Assembly: GCF_903853455.1 (NCBI RefSeq)
Contig: NZ_CAINTR010000153.1
Location: forward strand, 1 to 52,494
Length of the DNA: 52,494 nucleotides
Direction of reading: 5' to 3'
Source: an uncultured Magnetospirillum sp.
GTDB lineage: Bacteria; Pseudomonadota; Alphaproteobacteria; Rhodospirillales; Magnetospirillaceae
A program made the position numbers and the translations under genes. Position 1 is the first letter of the stretch; every line of letters begins with the position of its first letter. Shown one piece after another: positions 47,438-52,494 of this stretch. The notes under the pieces are model-generated. The model had not been told where the DNA came from. It did not search any database and saw nothing but the letters and a program-made list of their open reading frames with translations.

Positions 47438-49213
47438 ATGTCCCCCCTCATTCCGCATAAATCCAGCGTTTCAGACATTCGGGTGGCTTTTCAAGCCATC
47501 GTGAACGTCCATTCCGGGCAGTGCTTCGGCCACGAGGTGCTGTTGCGTGGGTGGGAGGCGCATGGCGTCTCGTCGGTCGAGGAGATGCTGACCGCCAGCC
47601 ATGCCGGCGGGCGGCTGGTGGAGTTGGAGATCGCCATTCGCGCCAAGGTCGCCGAAGTGGCATCAACCATTCCCGCCATCGCTCAGGCGGCGCTGTTCAT
47701 CAACCTGGATGCCCGGGTGGCGGCCCATCTGGATGTGGTGATGGAGGCGACCCAAGGGGCGCTTCAACCGCGTTTCGCCCATGTGGTCACCGAGATTTCC
47801 ACCCTGCCCGAGGGGGGGATGCCGAATATCTACGCCGCCAAGACCATGCGGCGGAAGGGAGGCATGCTGGCGGTGGACCGTTTCGGCGCGTCGCCCGACT
47901 CGCTTCGTCTCCTGACCGACTGCGACCCGGATTTCATCAAGATCGACCGCTCCTTGATTCGCGGCATCGACAGCGACGCCCGCAAGCGGGTGGTGCTGGC
48001 GCAGTTGATCGGCATGGCCCACACCCTGGGGATCGAGGTCATCGCCGTCGGCGTCGAAAACGGGCGCGAGCTCACGGTGTGCCGCGAGTTGGGCCTGGAT
48101 TTGATCCAGGGCAATTTCATCAGCCCGCCCCAGGAGGATTTCGAGCGGCTGGCGGCCGACTACACCCATGTGGAAGTGCTGGCGCGCGAGGATCGCCGCC
48201 AGCGTCAGATCGACCAGAAATGGGTGTTGCAACAGATGGATCTGGTTCCGGCCATTCTGGTCGACGCCCCGGTCAGCGAAATGTTCGACCGCTTCGCCCG
48301 CTCTCCCGACAACGCCTATGTGCCGGTGGTGGACGCGACGGGGCGGCCGGTCGGGATCGTCCGCGAAAGCGACATGAAAAATTACGCATATTCAACCTAT
48401 GGCAAGGACCTCATCGCCAACAAGGCGCTGGGGCGGCGGCTGCGCGAATTCGTGGTGCGCTGCCCCATCGCCGACATCGCCACGCCGCTGGACCGGATGC
48501 TGGCCATCTACGCCGCCGTGGAGCAGGCCGACGGCATCCTGGTGAGCGAGCACATGGTCTATCGCGGGTTTCTGACCGCCCGGTCGCTGATCCGCGCCAT
48601 GCACGAGAAGACCCTGGCGCGGGCGCGCGACGAGAACCCGCTCAGCAAGCTGCCCGGCAACGTGGTCATCAACGAATATGTGGTCGACTGCGTCGCGGGC
48701 GGCGAAGGTGTGGTCCTCGCCTATATCGACTTCGACAACTTCAAGCCGTTCAACGACACTTACGGCTTTCGCCAGGGCGACCGCGCCATCCTGTTGTTCG
48801 CCGAGTTGTGCCGCAAGAACGCCGATCCGCAGACGTGGTTCCTGGGTCATATCGGCGGCGACGATTTCTTCGTGGGCATCAAGGCGGTGTCGCAGGACGA
48901 GGCGGTGCTGGCCATCGGCGAGTTGATCCACCTGTTCTCGTCGGATGCCGAAAGTTTCTACGACCAGGATGCCCGTCAGCGCGGCTGCATCACCGCCCAG
49001 GATCGTGAAGGCCATATCAAGTCGTTTCCGCTGCTGTCGGCCAGCGCCGTGCTGTTCGTGCTGCCGCCAGGATGCCGCGACGTCAGCGTCGACGACATCT
49101 CGTCGGCGATCGCCGCCAAGAAAAAGGAGGCGAAGTCCGCCCCCAACAAGTTGGCCATCGTCGAGTTTTCCGGTGGGGATCCCGCTGCCGCGCTTGAGTT
49201 AACCGAACATTAA
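47438..49213 (+). CDS. EAL-CBS-GGDEF c-di-GMP protein with altered EAL site
   Basis: In this 591-residue protein the order is EAL (about 10-240), CBS pair (265-385) and GGDEF (about 395-570). The EAL domain keeps EVLLRG, FINLD, VTEIS and KIDRSLI, but the metal-binding DDFG reads DRFG and loop 6 (GxGYSS) reads ASPDS, so phosphodiesterase activity may be lost. The GGDEF domain has DFDNFKPFNDTYG and GGDDF, a good diguanylate cyclase motif; no RxxD I-site is visible. CBS pairs often bind adenosine nucleotides, so the enzyme may be allosterically controlled. ATG 47438 begins just before the EAL domain; a GTG at 47357 is less likely. Confidence 0.9.
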   Translation: MSPLIPHKSSVSDIRVAFQAIVNVHSGQCFGHEVLLRGWEAHGVSSVEEMLTASHAGGRLVELEIAIRAKVAEVASTIPAIAQAALFINLDARVAAHLDVVMEATQGALQPRFAHVVTEISTLPEGGMPNIYAAKTMRRKGGMLAVDRFGASPDSLRLLTDCDPDFIKIDRSLIRGIDSDARKRVVLAQLIGMAHTLGIEVIAVGVENGRELTVCRELGLDLIQGNFISPPQEDFERLAADYTHVEVLAREDRRQRQIDQKWVLQQMDLVPAILVDAPVSEMFDRFARSPDNAYVPVVDATGRPVGIVRESDMKNYAYSTYGKDLIANKALGRRLREFVVRCPIADIATPLDRMLAIYAAVEQADGILVSEHMVYRGFLTARSLIRAMHEKTLARARDENPLSKLPGNVVINEYVVDCVAGGEGVVLAYIDFDNFKPFNDTYGFRQGDRAILLFAELCRKNADPQTWFLGHIGGDDFFVGIKAVSQDEAVLAIGELIHLFSSDAESFYDQDARQRGCITAQDREGHIKSFPLLSASAVLFVLPPGCRDVSVDDISSAIAAKKKEAKSAPNKLAIVEFSGGDPAAALELTEH

Positions 49214-49289
49214 CATCTGGCGGCTTCCGCCAGGGCTATTGTGCGGTGCGGCACCGGAGACTTCATTCGTCACAAAAAGGATTTCGGGG

Positions 49290-50330
49290 ATGACGATCCG
49301 CAGCGGAACAACGGCGCGGTGTCTCGCCTCGGCGTGGGTTGTCTTGGCGTTGTCGGTCGCTTGGCCGCACGGGGCGGCGGCGATGGAACGGGAGGCGGCC
49401 GGCCCGCTTCGCTTCGCCCTGATTTCCCCCCAGTCGCGGCAGGAAACCGAGGAAAAATGGACGCCGGTGCTGACGGCGCTTGGCCGGTATTTGGGAATGA
49501 CGGTGGAAGCCGACGTCGCAACCGACTATGCCGGCGCCATCTGGAGTCTTCGCAGCGGCCGGGCCCAATTGGCTTGGCTCGGCAACAAGGGCGCCATGGA
49601 GGCAGTCGACAATGCCGGCGCCGAGGTGTTTGCGCAGCAGACCTATCCCTCCGGTCTCGGCGGCTACTACAGTTATGTGATCGTGGCCAAGGAATCGCCC
49701 CTGGCCGATGTCGACGACCTCATTTCCACGGCCGCCGGGTTGACCTTGGCGCAGGGCGATCCCAACTCCACTTCCGGCACCGTGGTGCCGAACTACTACC
49801 TGTTTTCCCGGCGCCATCTCGAGCCGCGCAAGATATTCAAGCGTGTGACCCAGGCGAACCACGAGGACAACATCGTCGCGGTGGCCGAGGGGCGGGCCGA
49901 TGCCGCCACCGTCGCCAGCGTGCACTACGACCAGGTCGGCCGGAAACGTCCCGAGGTCGTCGCCGCCACTCGGATCATCTGGCGATCACCGCTGATTCCC
50001 GGCGATCCCCTGGTATGGCGCAAGGATCTGCCGCCGGACCTCAAGGCCCGGATCGCCGGGTTTTTCCTCAATTACGGCGTTGCCGGCCACGGCAAGAAAT
50101 CCGCCGTGCTGGCCGAGGAGCGCGCCGCCCTCGAACGTTTGGACGTCAGGAGCTTCGTCGCCTCGGATAACCGTCAGTTGATGTCGGTGAGGCTGCTCGA
50201 ACTGGCGAAGACCCGGACCCAGATCGAAATGGACAAATCCGCCTCACCGGCCGACCAGTCCCGGCGGCTCAAGGAGATCGACCGCAAGATCGCCGAGATC
50301 GACCGTCTCTCCAACCCTGCGGCCAACTGA
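49290..50330 (+). CDS. PhnD-like periplasmic binding protein with C-terminal coiled coil
   Basis: This 346-residue protein has a signal peptide at residues 1-32 (SAWVVLALSVAWPHGAAA). It is of the phosphate/phosphonate-binding type: LRFALISPQSRQETEEKW, DYAGAIWSLRSGRAQLAWLG, GDPNSTSGTVVPNYYLF. It has no ABC permease or ATPase partner; the next gene, nine bases away, is a membrane c-di-GMP enzyme. The last about 70 residues (LLELAKTRTQIEMDKSASPA then KEIDRKIAEIDRL) form a predicted coiled coil beyond the usual fold, perhaps to contact the partner. The ligand is unknown. Confidence 0.85.
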   Translation: MTIRSGTTARCLASAWVVLALSVAWPHGAAAMEREAAGPLRFALISPQSRQETEEKWTPVLTALGRYLGMTVEADVATDYAGAIWSLRSGRAQLAWLGNKGAMEAVDNAGAEVFAQQTYPSGLGGYYSYVIVAKESPLADVDDLISTAAGLTLAQGDPNSTSGTVVPNYYLFSRRHLEPRKIFKRVTQANHEDNIVAVAEGRADAATVASVHYDQVGRKRPEVVAATRIIWRSPLIPGDPLVWRKDLPPDLKARIAGFFLNYGVAGHGKKSAVLAEERAALERLDVRSFVASDNRQLMSVRLLELAKTRTQIEMDKSASPADQSRRLKEIDRKIAEIDRLSNPAAN

Positions 50331-50338
50331 GGCGAGCG

Positions 50339-52420
50339 ATGATCAATCCCGTTGTCCATCGCGTCTCTGGCGGTATCGGCGCCAAACTGTTGCTGGTCGT
50401 GCTGCCATGCATGCTGCTGGGGGCGGTGGCCATGTTCATGCTGTTCGAGCAGTACAGCACCCGCGACCGGGTGTCGGCCCTGCGGGCTCGCCTGGACAGC
50501 TTCGCCGTCACCCAGGCGGCATCGCTGGTCAAGCCGCTATGGGAGTTCGACTCCGCCACTGTCGACCGTCTGTTCCGATCCTATGCCGATGTCCCCGAAC
50601 TGTTCAGCGCCCAGGTCTTCAATGCCGATGGAGTTGCCGTCGCCACGGTGGCGGGGCACGAGACCGATGGTCATCGGGAGGTCTTCGGCAGAGTGGTGCC
50701 GTTGGTTCAGCAAACCCCGGGGGGAGACTATTCCGTCGGCCGGCTGGAGGTTGCGTTTCATGATGGACGGGTGCAGGGCGAACTGAACGGACAGCGGACC
50801 GGCGGGGTGATGGTCCTGTCGGGCGCCTTCCTGCTGCTGGCGGGGGTGAGTTTGCTGGCGGTTCGCCGTCTGGTCGCCAACCCGCTCAGGCGGTTGAGGG
50901 ATTCGCTTCATCACAACGCCTCGGTCCTGACGCGGGAACCGCTGGTCTGGACCGGGCAGGATGAGGTGGGGGAGGTGGTCTACGCCTATAATCAACTCCT
51001 GTCGGAGATTGATCAGCGCACCGAGGACATCCACCATCTGGCCTATCACGATCCCCTGACCGGCCTGCCCAACCGGCGGCTGCTGGAGGATCGCATCGGC
51101 CATGCCATCGCTGTCGCCGAGCGTCAGCATCGGACCATCGCCCTGTTGTTCGCCGACATCGACAACTTCAAGGTGGTCAACGACACTTTGGGGCACAAGC
51201 AGGGCGACGCGCTGCTTCGGGTCGCCGCCGAGCGCATGTCGGGGATCATGCGGGGCATGGACACCATCGCCCGCTGGGGCGGCGACGAGTTCGTCATCGT
51301 CATCGAGAATCTGTCTTTGGCCGGCGAGGCTTCCAGCGTCGCCGAGAAGCTGATCGAAGCGGTGGGCATTCCCATCCACCTGGGCAGCAATCTGCTGCGG
51401 ATCGGGGTGTCGGTCGGAATCAGCCTCTATCCCCAGGATGGCATCGACGTGACCACCCTGGTCAAGAACGCTGACATGGCGCTGTTCGAAGCCAAGGGGC
51501 GTGGCCGCAACACCTTCCATTTCTTCGATCAGGCCATGAATGCCCGTGCCATGCGGCGGCTGGACGTGGAAATGGCGTTGCGTCAAGCCATCACCCTGGG
51601 CCAGTTGGAACTGCACTACCAGCCCAAGATCACCTCCGCCAGCGGCGCCATCGCTGGGGTCGAGGCGTTGATCCGGTGGCGTCGTCCCGGCGAGGGACTG
51701 ATCCAGCCCGACGAGTTCATTCCGCTGGCCGAGGAAAGCGATCTGATCGTCGCGGTGGGCGAATGGGTGCTGAAGGAGGCTTGCGCCCAAATCCGTGACT
51801 GGCAGGCCCGGGGGGTCGGCGATGTCCATGTGGCCGTCAATCTGTCCCCCCGTCACTTCCGCCACGAGAGAGACCTGGACGGCATCATGGCGGTGGTCGA
51901 TGCCGCTGGAGTTCCCCCCAGCCTCATCGAGATCGAGGTGACCGAGACGACCCTGATGCACGAGCCGGAAAAAGTCATCGGCTTCCTCCAGCGCCTGCGC
52001 GACCACGGCTTCGGCATCGCCATCGACGACTTCGGCAGCGGGTATTCCAACCTGTCCTATCTCCGGCGGTTGCCGATCACCACCCTCAAGATCGACCGCG
52101 CCTTCGTGATGGACATCGAGCACAACGAAGACAATGTGGAGATTATCCGCGCCATCATCGCCATGGCCAACGCGCTGGGTTTGGGGCTGGTGGCGGAAGG
52201 GGTCGAGACCGAACGGCAATTCGCCTTCCTCCGGGGCTCGGACTGCGCGGTGGTGCAAGGCTACTATTTCTCGCGCCCCCTGCCGCCGGGCGATCTTGAA
52301 GCCTTGCTGCCCAAGCTTCCGCCCCGGATGGAGACCGGCCATTCCCTGTCTTCGCCGCTGGGGATCCGGCCGCCACCGGCCGCCATGGGCGAGGCTTTCG
52401 CCGTCCCCGCGATCAGCTGA
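50339..52420 (+). CDS. Membrane HAMP-GGDEF-EAL protein
   Basis: This 693-residue protein has two membrane helices (about 15-36 and 158-178), a periplasmic sensor region between them, HAMP (NPLRRLRDSLHHN), GGDEF and EAL. The cyclase motif WGGDEF is intact with a preceding RGMD I-site. The EAL site also looks intact: EALIRW, VAVNLSPRHF, EVTETTL, DDFGSGYSNL, LKIDRAFV and GVETE. It could make or break c-di-GMP, depending on the signal. The periplasmic part is about 120 residues and may bind the PhnD-like protein encoded just upstream. Terminator-like bases follow its stop. Confidence 0.93.
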   Translation: MINPVVHRVSGGIGAKLLLVVLPCMLLGAVAMFMLFEQYSTRDRVSALRARLDSFAVTQAASLVKPLWEFDSATVDRLFRSYADVPELFSAQVFNADGVAVATVAGHETDGHREVFGRVVPLVQQTPGGDYSVGRLEVAFHDGRVQGELNGQRTGGVMVLSGAFLLLAGVSLLAVRRLVANPLRRLRDSLHHNASVLTREPLVWTGQDEVGEVVYAYNQLLSEIDQRTEDIHHLAYHDPLTGLPNRRLLEDRIGHAIAVAERQHRTIALLFADIDNFKVVNDTLGHKQGDALLRVAAERMSGIMRGMDTIARWGGDEFVIVIENLSLAGEASSVAEKLIEAVGIPIHLGSNLLRIGVSVGISLYPQDGIDVTTLVKNADMALFEAKGRGRNTFHFFDQAMNARAMRRLDVEMALRQAITLGQLELHYQPKITSASGAIAGVEALIRWRRPGEGLIQPDEFIPLAEESDLIVAVGEWVLKEACAQIRDWQARGVGDVHVAVNLSPRHFRHERDLDGIMAVVDAAGVPPSLIEIEVTETTLMHEPEKVIGFLQRLRDHGFGIAIDDFGSGYSNLSYLRRLPITTLKIDRAFVMDIEHNEDNVEIIRAIIAMANALGLGLVAEGVETERQFAFLRGSDCAVVQGYYFSRPLPPGDLEALLPKLPPRMETGHSLSSPLGIRPPPAAMGEAFAVPAIS

Positions 52421-52447
52421 TCCGTCCCTCCGTTTTGCGCGGAAGCC

Positions 52448-52484
52448 AAAAAAAACCGCTCGGTTGCCCGAGCGGCTTGAGTTT
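52448..52484. terminator. Bidirectional terminator
   Basis: CCGCTCGG-ttgc-CCGAGCGG (52456-52475) is followed by CTTGAGTTTT on the plus strand. On the minus strand it is followed by a run of eight T residues. It closes the signalling pair and probably also a convergent gene beyond the window. Confidence 0.8.
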
Positions 52485-52494
52485 TGGGAGGAAA

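Overview
This is a 52.5 kb stretch of a GC-rich chromosome, most likely from a Rhodospirillales alphaproteobacterium of the Magnetospirillum/Paramagnetospirillum type. That assignment is inferred from the mix of content: two complete liv-type ABC transporter operons, an aa3-type cox operon, several c-di-GMP proteins, an alphaproteobacterial ornithine decarboxylase with a long leader, and high GC. No phage, insertion sequence, CRISPR array or rRNA operon was seen. The only RNA gene found is a tRNA-Val(GAC) at 43157-43231.

Layout. 166-2154 is a pentapeptide/TPR repeat protein, followed by a REP-like palindrome and HU. 2863-15925 looks like one catabolic regulon. It has an eight-gene minus-strand operon livKHMGF - CoA ligase - thiolase - acyl-CoA dehydrogenase, a divergent 3-hydroxyacyl-CoA dehydrogenase, an enoyl-CoA hydratase and a MarR regulator, with a GT25 glycosyltransferase in between. 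Together these enzymes form a full CoA-dependent beta-oxidation set, most simply read as uptake and side-chain shortening of phenylpropanoid-type acids. Two palindromes of the form AAACTGTTG-N7-CAACAA, one in each control region, are the probable MarR sites. 16-23 kb holds membrane and hypothetical proteins, a tandem pair of tiny paralogues, a D-lactate dehydrogenase-like flavoprotein, an MFS transporter and a Cys-rich copper-binding-type protein. 21.9-27.8 kb is a second liv system whose binding-protein gene is separated from livHMGF by a Lys/Ala/Pro repeat gene on the other strand.

28-32 kb has an unknown gene, a CheY-like receiver and a copA-cueR copper-efflux pair with a textbook 19-bp-spacer CueR promoter. 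32.0-32.4 kb is a gene-free palindromic region containing a perfect 32-bp inverted repeat. It is followed by a large STAND NTPase - TPR - class III nucleotidyl cyclase fusion. 35-37.4 kb carries a polyprenyl diphosphate synthase divergent from a TrmN6-type methyltransferase, plus two small proteins. 37.5-41.3 kb is the cox operon (subunit II, I, CtaG, III; no ctaB). 41.5-45.5 kb is small single genes, the tRNA, an N-formylglutamate amidohydrolase, a GNAT acetyltransferase and a LMW-phosphatase-like protein.

45.6-47.15 kb is an ornithine/lysine decarboxylase with a roughly 290-nt leader. The leader encodes a 21-codon peptide whose stop codon runs directly into a strong hairpin, the arrangement expected of a translation-coupled attenuator. 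The window ends with three signalling genes: an EAL-CBS-GGDEF protein with a damaged EAL site, and a periplasmic PhnD-like binding protein paired with a membrane HAMP-GGDEF-EAL protein, closed by a terminator. The most interesting candidates for new biology are the decarboxylase leader, the STAND-cyclase fusion, the binding-protein/c-di-GMP pair, and the tandem small-protein duplication that carries its own upstream region.
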